Shown piece after piece: positions 10,826-35,118 of a DNA stretch of 64,000 nucleotides. The stretch spans positions 30,640,675 to 30,704,674 of the forward strand of contig OZ022244.1 in the NCBI GenBank assembly GCA_963978895.1, read 5' to 3'. Position 1 is the first letter of the stretch, and each line of letters begins with the position of its first letter. A program made the position numbers and the translations under genes. The notes under the pieces were generated by a model. That model was not told the DNA's origin. It was given only the letters and a program-made list of their open reading frames with translations, and searched no databases. Source of the stretch: Erpobdella octoculata. Lineage: Eukaryota > Annelida > Clitellata > Hirudinida > Erpobdellidae.

Positions 10826-12067
10826 AAAAGTGCGCTATATTATATACTATAGCTAGCTTGCTTTAGTGAAGTGTAGTGGATTTATAAAACAAAGAGATGC
10901 AATAACAACATTGCTGAGTAATCACCGAGCCATCATTGCGTCATCACAACAAAACAAACAAACAAACAGACATTTTTTTTTTAGAATTTCTTCTCCAAGG
11001 ACGAATGTATGCATTGCATATGCATTTGTCTGTGTGTGTGTATGTGTGTATCCATACATGATGTGTATTTTATGCATATGCATGAGTGTTTCGTGCATGT
11101 ATGTGTGCAAATATTTGCATGTAGACATGAGTTTATATTTGCACACATGCACAAACATAAATTTGTTCTTGGACTTGTTACTGTTGTTACTATAGGGCCA
11201 TCGTACCCCCCCATGCAGTCAAATCAATGTTTTTAAAGGGGGCATTTGTGTGAAACTTTACCTCCAAATCTACCACACCTATGGGAAAACCTTCAAAGCT
11301 AGCTAGTAGCCCACAAAATTTTGTTTTTTTTTTCAAAAAAAAGAGTTGATACACAAGTAAACATGTATATATAATATATGTATGCATATTATTCATGCAA
11401 CATTTATTTATTTATTATTATTTCAATTGCAATACAATCTATCCATCCATCAATCCGTCAATCAACCAGCACGTTATCAATCACAGGCAGGGGGGGTTGC
11501 TGAATCAATCACAGTTATACAATATCATCAACAAGTGCTGAAACGCGACAGGAATTTTTAAACAAATCCGATATTTATTTTCTCCACATTCCTTCGCATG
11601 TTTTGGCTGCCACGTTCGGACGAATAAGAAATAAAATATTTTTTACCTTTAAAATAAAATTAAAAAAATGCAATAGAATCAATACAACCACCTATTAAGG
11701 GTTTAACGAAATGATGAAAAACCTCTCCAATTAACGTAAGTTAAAAATAAACAATAACTCATACAATTAAACAAAAGTTAAAAAAACTTATAATAGCACA
11801 TCCACAATTATCGCAAATGCTCTCCCGTTTTGCAGTTTAAAACGCAATAACTGTAATAACGCAGTTTACAACCTTTCAATACACCCTGAGCACTTTTCTG
11901 CTACTCCCACCTACCTCCTCTTCCCTGCCACTCCTACTCCCCCTTCCCCATTTGTTACCCCCCCCCCGTTCTTGCTACTCATGCACCCTTTTTCTGTTGT
12001 GATTATTAGAGTGCAGTTAGTTAGGTTATTTAGTTAGTGAAACTATATCTTCGGGCTTTTTAATCTG

Positions 12068-12105
<38 letters not shown>

Positions 12106-14422
12106 CAAAGTCCAAAGCTGTCAGAAACCTCTACTATGAATTATAGTTCAAGTGCAATAACATGGGTACAAAATAACCATGGCGATGATGATGATGGGAT
12201 AGTGATGATAATGGTGGTATTTAGCAAAAAAAGTTTTCCTATTAGCCAACAATTAGCACAATGGGCTTTACAACGGTGATTAACAACATATATATATATA
12301 TACACAACAGAAACACCAGCTGTGTAAACGTTGTAATCTCCAGTGACCCACACACGGGTATCAAGAATTCCGTATTTGACCCCTGGTAGATAACTGATAA
12401 GGAAAGGAATGGAGAGCCGTGTTTTCATCGCCACTAAATAACGGCCGGATATCTACGAGATATCAACGGGCAACCGTAACAATAAAGTGTAACAATAAAG
12501 CTCGAGGATAGGAAATTAAATCTTTTGCTGCTCTATCCACACCTCCGAGATGCACCATTTATGTTGGCACTGTTTCTTAAATTGATGATCTCAGTTTCTT
12601 AAAGTTAACGAATCTGTTAAGGAATCCTATTACTCATAATATATGCATTTATCGATGCAACAATGAAGAAATGTTATATTCTGTAATACATTAATATATA
12701 TTCACATCACTGAAGCAATAAAGAAATGTATTAATCATATTGATAAACTGCATTAATGCATTGCAGTGAAGTGAGCACAGATCAGCAGGAACATTATTTT
12801 TAAAAAATATGTAGGTCAGATTGAGTAATGAACTCTCGGAAGGAGGTGAGGTCATAGATATTTGAAGAGAATCGGGTCGTGTCCTACGACCCTGAGGATA
12901 TCAGATAGGTGATATGAAAAAATAGATTTTTTATATAACTCAGAAAAAAAATCATTATGTAATTTATGAATTTAGGCTTAAACTTTGTAGTTTCAATATG
13001 AATAAGAAAGTATTTTATTAATTTTCAAAAAATTAAGTTTAGCGAGCAAAAACCTCATTACCGAGTTCAAATAAATTCTTAAATATTATTATTTTTCTAA
13101 TATCTATGTTCATTGCCGTAATAACATCATATCATTACATAAAAATTCTAGACGAGTTTCGTAAGAATAAATATTTAATATATGTAAATTATATAATTAT
13201 TACATTTACAAAAACCATTTTTAAAACATTAATGATCTTCATAAATTAATATCTTTTATTATTTCATTAAGATCAATTATTACAAATGCTTATAACTGAT
13301 GAAAAATAAAAATAAATGTTTTGGCATCTGTAGAAAAGAAAAAAAATGTGGCATAAAATTTTTTTTATTGCATTTCAAAATAATTAAATCATTGAAATTA
13401 TACAAAATATTCAGCAATAATCACTTACTACTTAGTTGGCCAAAAAAGAAGATACTTACTTTATGGATGGCTGGCTGGCTATAATAATGCAGAAATCGAA
13501 GAAATTATCAAGAAGTAGTGGTAAGAAAACGCAAAAAAGAGAGAGACGACTGATCACAAAAATCAAATAATATTTATAAATTGTTCAGAAAAGTTTTTCA
13601 AAAAAAATCGACAATAAGAAAAACAAAAACATCGACTCCATTTTTCACCTCCGTGAAAAGTTTAGATTAAGACATTACAATTACAATATTGCAGATTGAT
13701 CATTTTATTTATTTCAGAATTCAGAGCAGAGTGAGGCCTCTCGCTGCACTGCCACTACGATTACTCCAACAGATCGCGGAGCGCACGCACCAGATTAATT
13801 CTGTAACATTTAGGCAGTCAAATCCGATGCCACACGTGCAATTGGACAAATTTTTGACCAAATTAACCACCAATTCAATATTATTTACAACTTGAAAATA
13901 TTTGTCCACAAAACATGGTCGCGTATTATGCTGCCAAAGACAACTTAGCCGCTATTTTCTGAATATAAAATATTTTTGTAATTACACACACACAACTATT
14001 AAAAAAAACAAAAAAATTATAAAACATGTTTAAATGTAATTTTTAACATATGACTCGTTTGCACAATATTTTTAGTTAAACATTTTTAAAAATTTTTAAA
14101 AATTAAAAATATAAAAAACAATTTTTAAAATATTGTAATTGTATAATTAAATAAAAAATACACTTTCTGGCTTTTTTAAAAGCTGAATTATACCTGTAAC
14201 ATTCCAGGTGTGTTGGTGAGATAAATAAATATTCGAGTTTATGATTCATCATCATACGGTTCTCTCGTTTCAAAGCTCAAAAAAAGTTATTCAACTCGTA
14301 GTAGCTAAATTTACTGTAGTTTTTAATATAAGCAATCAAGTCAAACAATTTTTGAATGTAGACTTTGTTCTTGATCAGGATATAGCTGATTAAGTAAATT
14401 GTAAATTCATTTTCTTCGCCAG
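10826..14422. other. AT-rich intergenic stretch, no gene recognised
   Basis: Contains TGTGTG/TGCATA-rich sequence at 11015-11125, (CT)n at 12073-12100, (AT)n at 12290-12302 and a mildly GC-richer patch at 13725-13850. That patch might be decayed transposon sequence, but I could not read a convincing protein in it. A first non-coding exon of the claudin-like gene could lie here, because an acceptor precedes the coding exon. Confidence 0.5.
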
Positions 14423-14437
14423 ACAGAAATCCCAAAA

Positions 14438-14666
14438 ATGGGTTTGAATAATCAAAACGAAGGATTGAACAAGTTTAGATTAGCTGCTGTCTGTCTACTT
14501 GCAGTCGCTTTTCTTTTTCATCTGATCGCCATAGCCGCTCCGAACTGGGCTTCAGCCGACATGTCTAAAACTGATCGAGCTGAACACATAGGCCTTTGGA
14601 AGTACTGTACTTATCCAAATGGAGGAGGGGAAACTTGTAATGATTTTGTTGATATCATTTATGGAG
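14438..14666 (+). CDS. Claudin-like gene, coding exon 1
   Basis: Starts at an ATG in a good context (CCAAAAATGG) and ends at GGAG|GTATAT, phase 1. It encodes the first membrane helix and the GLW-x2-C...C loop. A longer open frame read through the intron is not real. Confidence 0.85.
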
Positions 14667-16191
14667 GTATATTTACGACTTATTTAAAAAATTTCTATTT
14701 TAGTATGTGATTTATTTATTTTATTGAGCAATAACATTGAATGCCAACAAAAGTATTATATATCAACTAACAGATAATTTCTTCTAAGAGGTAGATATTT
14801 TAATTACATCTAAGTATCTTGACTCTAAGGATGTATCGAGTGAGAGAATTAGTTTGTCGATTAAGTAAAAACAATTACAGATGTATGTCATACATGACCA
14901 TAGATACAAAATTAGGCAAATGCAAAGCAGGTTTTGGTATATATTTATCTATTTTTGGTTTTATGAAAAGATGCCATATCAGTTTATTTGATTGATTGTA
15001 TCTCAAAAAAAATTTTCATACACACAAATAAAAAAACAATAACATATCTGGCATTCATCGAGCATTCAAAATATCCTGGATTGAAAAAGGAACAAAATCT
15101 TATTTTTCATTTTTGTCTGTTAACTGTGCTCAGAGGTTTTTCCTAAACTGATGATTTTCTATTATTAATTCGAGTTCACCAGATTTCTGGACTTTGACAC
15201 TTTTGGCCAGTTTTAGGCATCGTGACGACATTGATTCGTTTAGATATATTTTGACATCACCAGATGTCTGATTTTATTTATTATTTTCTTAACCATCTTA
15301 TCTTCTGCTGATTCACTTATTAATTTTTTTTTCAATCTGGTATCGGCTTCAGTTTAATATTTATTGGTACAAAATCAAAATGTTTTGACGAATTTGATAT
15401 TTCAAAAATGAAAACAAATATTTTTAAAAGTTAATTTGGTAACCACACAAAGTATCAATTCCGTTCATGTTTGAAAACATCTAATAAATGAGAATTTTTT
15501 CTGCAAAAATAAAGCGTCCACGTGTCATAACGCTTCGTTAATTATTGGATTGATTTTTGACAGACTGGTTAAAGGCAGCTCAGGCCTTCATGGTCCTCTC
15601 CCTCTTTGTCCTTCCCGCTGCTCTCGGGCTCAACGCCATGACAACCTTCGTGTCCGACATGGAAAATAACTTGATGGTCATCGGCGCGTCTCTGGGAGTG
15701 ACATTTTTCGCTGGTCGGTTAAAAATTATTTATTATGTTTTATTTTTCTATTCTATGTTTTTCTTTAAATTTCTGTAGGCTAGTAGACGATTATTATTTA
15801 CTGGGGACTTGATTCTCTGTTTATCATAGATGATGCCTGCATGGTTCGTCCGTCTATTTGTACAGCGTTTACGAATGTGATAAACATTTACAGGATTAAT
15901 TGATTAAATAAATATTCCAAAATTAAAAACATAACAAAAAACGTCATAATTTTTTCAACAAAACCATCTTTAGAGATAAACGTTTTTTTTTATATATTTA
16001 TTTAAGGACTACTGACTCTGATCTGTGTGTGCGCGTTCGGAGACAGATACCAAGAGTATTTCAACAACAAAGAACCGCTGTGGAACGATGACGGCGGAAT
16101 CGGGGTCCTCGACTGGGCCTTCGGCCTTGCAGTTGCGGACATGATCATGACGTTTGCCGCAATGGGCCTCGGGATTGCAGGAATTAACTGA
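14438..16191 (+). CDS. Claudin/PMP22-family four-transmembrane protein (three exons, 187 aa)
   Basis: Exons 14438-14666, 15564-15713 and 16007-16191 join in frame (564 nt including the stop; both introns phase 1). The product has four hydrophobic segments at about residues 14-34, 80-101, 113-138 and 160-182. The first extracellular loop has the family signature: Trp37, then Gly52-Leu53-Trp54, then Cys57 and Cys67 (W...GLW-x2-C...C). This loop motif defines claudin, PMP22, EMP and related tetraspan junction proteins. At 187 aa it is slightly short for a claudin and closer to PMP22/EMP length. No C-terminal PDZ-binding motif is evident, as it ends AGIN. Its likely site is the plasma membrane at cell contacts. 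A CAG acceptor at 14420-14422 suggests a separate 5'UTR exon. The subfamily cannot be fixed by eye. Confidence 0.85.
14667..15563. other. Intron 1 of the claudin-like gene
   Basis: 897-bp AT-rich intron from GTATAT to a pyrimidine-rich TGACAG acceptor. No repeat array or other element recognised. Confidence 0.8.
15564..15713 (+). CDS. Claudin-like gene, coding exon 2
   Basis: Encodes membrane helix 2 and most of helix 3. Both junctions are phase 1; the donor GCTG|GTCGGT is weak, but it is the one that keeps the frame into exon 3. Confidence 0.8.
16007..16191 (+). CDS. Claudin-like gene, coding exon 3 with stop codon
   Basis: Follows a TTTAAG acceptor and encodes the rest of helix 3, the second loop (YQEYFNNKEPLW) and helix 4. 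It ends in TGA at 16189-16191. Confidence 0.85.
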
Positions 16192-16652
16192 ATCGGAAGA
16201 AAATATATCTACATTTTTAAGGGATCAATAGGTGTTAAATGAGGACAAGTGGCATGTACGAGAGTTTAAATTATAGTAACCTTCGTAGGGCCACCCTATC
16301 GGGACTTTACTTTCGTTTGCCTGAAAAACGTGTACGGAAAGTTTATGGATGGTTTGTACATTCGTACGTTTATCTGTTATCGAACAAAATTATGCTAAAA
16401 ATGCATTGATAATGCCTTTTGCTATGAATTGTTAGCTTCCGTTGTTCCAGAACTCATCTCATAGCTGGTTTCATTTTTATACGTGGTTTATCTTAATACG
16501 ATCGATATGTAGTTCACGATGTCTGTGTGTGTGTTTCGTAAATTAATCTATTTGAAACTTTCTGCAAATAATTTATAATCTTTCGAACTCATCTTTCTTC
16601 TGTCAGTCTGGTTATCAATAACGTTGAAACTCACGAAATTTTCTTTTATTTC

Positions 16653-16658
16653 AATAAA
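16653..16658 (+). terminator. Candidate polyadenylation signal AATAAA
   Basis: AATAAA 462 bp past the claudin-like stop codon, the first perfect hexamer I see downstream. Confidence 0.4.
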
Positions 16659-16699
16659 ACTTACAAATTAATTGGTTCTATTTACCAAAAAACCGACTC

Positions 16700-18215
16700 C
16701 TACATGGAAACTCTTTCAATAATCTGTATAATCTAATTGCCTAAGATTAATAGAACTCATCTGAAGGGCCTCTTAATGTGGCCAATGCTGCCACTTTTCC
16801 CAAATTGTAGTAAGTAATGCTGTGAGAAATGTAGGTAGTAGGTACTCCATTGCCATTATGTCAGTGAACAATTGGCAGAAACACAGCAAGGTCGGCAAGG
16901 CGATGGAAGTTTCTTTCCTTGTCGAGGGTTATGAAAAGCACGCCACTGAAGTTAGCAACGGTAGCTAACTTTGCCTGCAAATTCAAAGTTGAGGCATTTT
17001 ATTTTTTTTGCTAGCTGCTAGCAATTTAACCAGCCTCGGATGAACCTCATAGGCTATGGTATCGCTCCGCCAGAACCTTCGCCTTTGTGGCAGCCTTCCT
17101 CATTTATTAATTTATTAACGGAGTTATATGATAAAAACTATTCCGATCAAATTGGGGGTTATATCTCTATTTACAATTTACTCGCTAGGCTTATACACGG
17201 AGTGTTGTGATAAATTCCGAGCTGATAGATTTTTAGATGGAAAATTCAAAGATGAGGCATCTTAATAAAATTTACGTATTTTGATAGCAAACTCAAAAAC
17301 AAATCAATCTGTGCAAGTCTCATCAAAATGCTAAAAAAATAACAGAGTAATTCAGTAAAAACTGTTCGACGGATTCCGTTGTTAACTACGCATTTTACAT
17401 AGACAATTCAAAGAACCATTGCTAATTTCAGCAACGTATGAAAAGCTAATTATATAACGATAAATCAGATAATTAGAGGTGGCGACTAAAAATTCATAGA
17501 CATATCAATTCAGTAATTTATATAGCGCTTTCTTCGACAAGGCATTCAAGAGCGCTCAGCTGCGAATTTACCAAAAATAGGTTTCAGTCCATGGCGGAAG
17601 AAATGAGAGACATGGTGAGAGAAAAATAGAAGACCCACTGGCATTTCAAAATTTTACGACCCGACCTGACACGTGAGTCGACCCGACTATGAAATTAAAA
17701 AAAAAGAAGATTTTCGATGTCACTTGTTTTTTTATTCATCCCCGATGTTTTTATCGGGCATACAGAAACCTTTTTTTTTTACAACGAAACAAGTAAAAAG
17801 AGAACATTTAAATTAAATGCAAACGACAAAATAGAAAAAGTGTAGTTTCCTAAAGGGTTCCGAATAGGTGAATCTCGCAACAATAAATTTGATAAAAGTA
17901 CATTCAACACAAGAAATGTTCACCCACGCTGCACACCCATAGTCACCTGGAATGCAAACACTATCCTCTACTCTCCCCCTGTAAGCATATTGGCAGGTAC
18001 CTCATCATTCCCTTTCTGGGCCCTTTTTTTTTATAATGTCATGTGACAATGTTGTTTTTCCCAGAATTGTTCTCGACTTGAATCATCATAAGCGAGGAGG
18101 AATCTTTTTTTCTTCTTCTTACGATTTTACCGCGAGTGTATTGCAATTACGTAGAGATCATCGTAGCGTAATACGAGCGGTGTTGAGTACGCTATGATGC
18201 AGATAGAGAAGGAGA
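16700..18215. other. Intergenic stretch between the claudin-like and Ets genes
   Basis: A moderately GC-richer block at 16780-17130 has no open frame worth reporting. The rest is AT-rich unique sequence with short homopolymers. Confidence 0.4.
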
Positions 18216-18217
18216 GG

Positions 18218-18250
18218 GTGAGAGAGAAAGAGAGAAAGAGTGAGAGAGAG

Positions 18251-18337
<87 letters not shown>

Positions 18338-18360
18338 GGAGGGAGGGAGAGAGGGATAGA
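18218..18360. repeat. (GA)n microsatellite
   Basis: GA array of about 80 bp flanked by GAGAAAGAG and GGGAGGGA variants. Confidence 0.95.
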
Positions 18361-20057
18361 AAGTTATTACACCTCGTGAACTGCACTACCCATCTTCGGG
18401 ACCTCAAATTATTACTATATTAAGCAAACAATCTTCATTGCGTGTGTTGTGTTGTGTGTATTGAGAGACCACACACCAGCACACAGACACACGGACACGA
18501 ACACACACACAGAGACCAACACACACACACACACACACACAAACAAGCGCGTGCCTTCGGTATAATGATATCCAGAAATGTGACTAAATTAACTGTTTAA
18601 TGTACGTTTTTTCAGCCTGTAACTGCTTTTTAACAAAATTAAAAAAAAAGTAAAAGTAAACTTCGATAAAAGTATTATTTATTTAAAAAAAAAGATTCTT
18701 ATTCTAACTTCTCGAACAGCAAACAGCAACGTGATTGTGCTCACCTGGCGGCGCACCGAGTCAACTAAAAAGTTGCAGCCTGTCTTTAGTAGTAGCATTT
18801 GATCTCATTTTGTGCGTTCAATGCAACCTGCGGTAGGTAGTTAGTTAGTTAGTTAGGTATGATATCATCGAGGACTCGCAGGTAATATAATACAGGTATT
18901 TAGACATAAATAAAGATAGACGTCTAGGTGATCGGGTGTGAAAATCGAGCGACTTTCTTTATCGGGGTTCTAAGAAAAAGCTCGGAGGTGAAAATAAGAA
19001 AAAAAGGGGGGAGGGGGGAGGGAGTCGGACAGCCCGAAAAGGAAACTCATCAAAAGACGATGATAGCATTTGCGTAATTTTCGCACATAATTTTAAACTA
19101 CACGCGCAGGGCTTTTGGTGTGCGGTTTGACCTTCAAACCGAAGTTCACTTTTACTCTACTGCTCGACCCCGGTGATAGTTTGGAAGTTTTGTTACAATC
19201 ATGTCGTCTATACGTCGTGTTGTACAGAATTTTCTCACACAGACTCGTCCGCTAAACTTTCTCTTCGGACCACCGACGGAGAAATTAAAATTGGCATAAA
19301 TAAGACTTTTAAGAGCGGCTAAGCTCAATTTTGTGTTGTCGATTAAATCGTTAACGGCCGATTAACGAAACAGGTATTGTGATGATGGTGGTGGTGGTGA
19401 TGATGATGATGATGCGGGTGGTGATGATGATGATTAAAATAACAACAACCACTACTACAAATAGTATCTTCTTTTTTTTTATATAACTCAAGGCACGGTA
19501 CAATATTACAACAACAACAAAAAGTGTATATAAGGCATTCTTATGAATAAATTTGAAAATAAAAGTCAGTATAAAACAATTAGCGGTGACATTCCAAAAA
19601 TAGTCTCATAATTATTTTTTTTTTAATTTCAAGAACAATTTCAAGCTGAAGAAAAAATTACAATGAAAAGATAAATGGAGAAATTTTTCAATGACAAACT
19701 CAGCAAAAATAATTCAAAAGGCAGAAGAGAAAAAGGCGCGCAGGTACTTGCGTAAAACGCACAGGCAGTTCAGTGCATGCAGCGTAGCGTATCGTAGCGT
19801 AGCGTAGGCTAGAAGCAGTCGGCTAGCCGCTTATTGGAATGAACGCGCTTTTATTTATATAAATAAAAAAAAATATTATTAGAAAATCGAAATAGAAATT
19901 AGTCAGTTTTAGAAGCTGCTTACACAATTGCTTACTGGCTTGGTCCGTGGGCTTCAGCCAAGTTAAATTAGTTCAGCTGTTTTGGAAAAGCTTTCAAAAG
20001 GCGTAACAACAAACAACTTCAGGCATGCATGGTAGAACAGGTGATTATGATTCGGAA
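18361..20057. other. 3' flank and probable 3'UTR of the Ets gene
   Basis: Contains a CA-rich array at 18465-18545, (GTTA)n at 18838-18855 and GGT/GAT repeats at 19380-19440. TTTATT at 19850-19855 reads AATAAA on the minus strand and is a candidate poly(A) signal about 200 bp past the Ets stop. Confidence 0.4.
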
Positions 20058-31498
<11,441 letters not shown>

Positions 31499-31529
31499 AT
31501 CTGACTTGATAGCTTCTAATTTCTTCTAA

Positions 31530-31535
31530 TCACAT
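31530..31535 (-). promoter_or_regulatory. Start-stop uORF (ATG TGA) in the Ets leader
   Basis: On the minus strand GCATGTGATTAG contains an ATG immediately followed by TGA, 32 bases before the main start codon. Confidence 0.5.
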
Positions 31536-31570
31536 GCAGACTACTATTTTATGCGGACTTCTTCAAGCCG

Positions 31571-31605
31571 AACTGACCGCTGTTGTTTTTTCTTTTCTAT
31601 TTATA
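31571..31605 (-). promoter_or_regulatory. Ets core promoter: TATA box and initiator
   Basis: On the minus strand TATAAATAG (31605-31597) is followed by TCAGTT (31576-31571). The distance from the first T of the TATA box to the A of TCA is 31 bases, the canonical TATA-to-+1 spacing. Predicted start site 31574, leader 76 nt. Prediction from motifs only. Confidence 0.55.
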
Positions 31606-33220
31606 CAGCTATCTGCAATGAAAATTATCGTAATGTATTTACAGTGTATAAATTACATAATGCGATAGTTCTGGCGGTATTATGTATGTGAATAGCTGGA
31701 GTGATGATCAGCCCTGAAGATGCAGTATGCTTCGGGGGTGATGATGATGATGAATTCTGGCAGGTGGTGATGATAGGCTTTGTGGAAGAGGGTCGTTTAG
31801 AGATAGTTTAACGAACGTTGTGAGAATAATAATGGTGATGAAGACGTGCTAAGGCAATTAATAAATATATCAACACTTTTAATAAAAATTAATTTTTAGA
31901 AATTAATAAATTACCACATAAGTCATAATAAAATCAATTTAATTGAAATCGTATTCTTCAAAAAAGAAGTATATTTTTGAACAAACTACTAATTTTCTAG
32001 CAAAAACGGTGCATTAATCTTCTACGAACAATGAACCAAATAGGTCTTGCTGGCTTACCCGCCGGCAACAGTTACAATCTAATTGTGCAAAGAATCACAA
32101 AAGTCATTTTCTGCTACTCTTTCGCAATCTCTATTTGGTGTCAGTGCTAGAGGAGACTAATAGCAATACTATAGTAGTAGTAGATTTGTAGACACTAAGC
32201 ACAGCGTCACTTGAAGTCATTACAACTCTACTCTACTCTATCTAGAGTAGAGTGGATAATTGGAAACTCCAATTGTCCCGAACAATAAAATTGCTGGTAA
32301 AAGTTTTTATCTACCGCCAGTAGTCAGTACAGTAGCAACAGTGAATGCCACAAGTAGAATATTATATACTCATTAAAAACAAAACTTTGTAGTCACAAAA
32401 AAAGTTTTACTATTATAATTATATTAATAAGAAAAACCGTAAAAATGTAATGATTAATTAAATACAAATATTTTATTGTTGGAATAAATGTAACTTACCG
32501 CAACATGGAAAGATGAAAATCCGCTGAATAAATAAACTTAAATTATCAGAATAAAATATCACTAGTAGTCCGGTGGTTAAAGAGACGAATGGACGCGACT
32601 TTTTGTATCTCTTCTCCTTCAGCAATCGTATTATTTCAAATTTAAAGAGCCCTCCTCACTTGATTGGACAAGATAAATAGAGAGAGATAGAGGTGGAAAT
32701 GAGAGTATGTATGTGTGTGAGTGAGTGTAGCCATTTAATTCATTCACAAGAGTGTAGGCGGAGGGCGGAGCCAACTGGCTGGGTTTCGTTCAATCGGAAG
32801 TGGGCAGCGACCAATGGAAAGCGCCCGTTGAGGAATGATCGACAGACGACGAAATGTGAATTAAATGTGTTTTGAATTAAGTCGCTCTCACCTTTCTCTC
32901 TTCTCCCTCCCCCCTCAAAATGCGACCACGTGATCATTTCACCCTTTGTTGAGGTTATCTTCCCTCCAGTGCCGACGACGACTGCTGACTGTGGAATCAA
33001 GAAACAACTCAACACCGGTCTTTGTGCACCTCTCTCACTCTTCTACGTACCTATGCTATGCACCAACACAAGGACCTTGCGAGGATTTATACTTTTTATT
33101 TATTTAATTTTTTCACTAGGTGTACGGTTTAAATCTTCCAATCAGAAGGCGCTGGGCTCGTTTCTGGCGGAAGTGTTCAGAGGGCCAACCGTGTGAAAAT
33201 GTGGAGACGCGGATTGTGTA
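31606..33220. other. Upstream region of the Ets gene
   Basis: Mostly AT-rich. A GC-richer part at 32750-33190 carries a GGGCGG box near 32763, CCAAT motifs at 32811 and 33138, and two ETS-type sites CGGAAGTG at 32795-32802 and 33168-33175. Confidence 0.4.
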
Positions 33221-33390
33221 TCTGTGTCTGTGTGTTTATCTGCATGTGTGTTTATCTGTTTGTGTGTTTATCTGTTTGTGTGTTTACCTGTTTGTGTGTT
33301 TACCTGTTTGTGTATTTATCTGTGTTTGTGTGTTTACCTGTTTGTGTGTTTATCTGTCTGTGTGTTTATCTGTTTGTGTGTGTGCGTGCG
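33216..33390. repeat. Minisatellite of 16 bp, CTGTTTGTGTGTTTAC
   Basis: About ten copies of TGTGTGTTTATCTGTT and its TTACC variant in tandem. All three reading frames are open, which explains the overlapping ORFs. Confidence 0.9.
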
Positions 33391-34380
33391 TGGTATAGTG
33401 GTATATAAAATATTTTAATTGCCTCTGACCATTATTATAAGTATATTTAAAGTTACTTGTCTACTGAAATTTAAGAGATTTTAATTTTAAAATGTAAAAA
33501 ATTTAATCTGAAAAAACTTCAACGGCAAATCATTTATAAGCGAGGAGCTGCAACTTCTTCTGATCTAGTGTGAAAGATTACAAAAAAATTCTAAACAAGG
33601 TAACCGTTTTTGAGGTGCGTATACGTAATCAGCATATTATGATGTTAACAAGGTTAGTTCATGATTTTGCCATGGTATCATTTATTACATTCAAAAGTAC
33701 CGGGCAACAAAGACGGAAGAATTTCAAAAATGTTTAGCAGGTGACCACCGTGGAGAGCTGGAGTTAAATGGTGTCGGCGTTTATTCAAGATCTTGTCACT
33801 TTTTTAGGGTTTAGGACAATACCATGCAGGGAGCATTTCTCGATTGAATGCTGCATCCTCTTTCAGCTTTTGCAAAAACTTTATTAACTGCAGAAATTGC
33901 GTGTCAAACGTAAGCATTGTAATGCCAACAATTTTTTGTGAATTCCACATTGACTAAAATACTAATCATTAGACCAAAATGTGCAATATTCTTGGTTGGT
34001 GGCTTGCTAACTTCAAACACTGTCACGTGAAGTTTAATGGCATCGTTTTGGGCCCGAGTTGAAAGGAATCTGGGTTGCACCTTACAAGTTTTTGTAAAGT
34101 AAAGACCGGATGCGGTAAACCGTTTTATTAGACGTAGAAAAGTATTTGAAGATTATCATATGAATGTAAAGTGAAGCTTATAAAATTATAGAAAACCCCG
34201 TTTAAAGAGACTGCAGATTTGTATCAGTTGAAATATTTGAAATTTAAACTATTAAAATAAAAATGACATCAACGCCGCATAAAATATAATTAGTAATTTT
34301 CGTGACATGTCTCAAGAATATTGATAAAAATCTGCTGAAAACAAGAAAATTGAATGGCAAGAGTTTAACGACATCGCGAC
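33391..34380. other. AT-rich stretch, nothing recognised
   Basis: Unique-looking sequence with no open frame of interest and no repeat array. Confidence 0.4.
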
Positions 34381-34383
34381 AAT

Positions 34384-34471
<88 letters not shown>
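34384..34471. repeat. (GA)n microsatellite
   Basis: Almost 85 bp of pure GA. Confidence 0.95.
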
Positions 34472-34473
<2 letters not shown>

Positions 34474-34883
34474 TTTTCGCGACGCGAACTGACACAGATG
34501 AAGACGAACATTCTATTGACAAACAGGCACAGAGGGTAAACGGCAAATAATTGGCAGCATTACTGTCATTGAATAAACACGGCGAAAAGCTCTCTGCAAT
34601 TTACCGTTCGCCGGGCCATTCTTCGTTGCACAACTCGCGTTCGACGTCAAATTAATTAGTTTGCGTAGATGCCGCATCATCCGTATACATCCCCAGATCA
34701 GCTTATGGCTAATGAGTGGTGGACGTTCTAATTTTTATGTCACTTTCTGGAGCTCCTTGACGAAATGGTGCTAATTAGTTATACCGCTAATTATCTTGGG
34801 ACAGACAGTAACATCCTTGCTCGGGACTAGATTATTACGCAATATCTTGCTTCGCTTATTTCGTATTTGACACGGTTATGTTT

Positions 34884-35002
34884 TTAAAAGATGATTAAAT
34901 TTTAAAGTAAAAGATGATTAAATTTTAAAGTAAAAGATGATTAAATTTTAAAGTAAAAGATGATTAAATTTTAAAGTAAAAGATGATTAAATTTTAAAGT
35001 AT
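34884..35002. repeat. 23-bp tandem repeat, five copies
   Basis: AAAAGATGATTAAATTTTAA plus AGT repeated five times with no visible divergence, suggesting recent amplification. Confidence 0.95.
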
Positions 35003-35118
35003 TAAAATGGAGAGACGCAAAATAGATAAAAATACAAGTGAACAATATAAAAACAAAGTTTTTAAATCAAATGCTTTTATCTTATTAAAAATAAAATTTT
35101 TAAAGTTTTTTAATTAAG

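Noticed and set aside
13690..13910. Possible SWIM-type zinc-finger transposase fragment (CTCGIGF...C) on the minus strand
   Set aside because: Only one Cys-x-Cys pair is readable and no His partner or wider homology could be followed by eye, so it is too weak to annotate.
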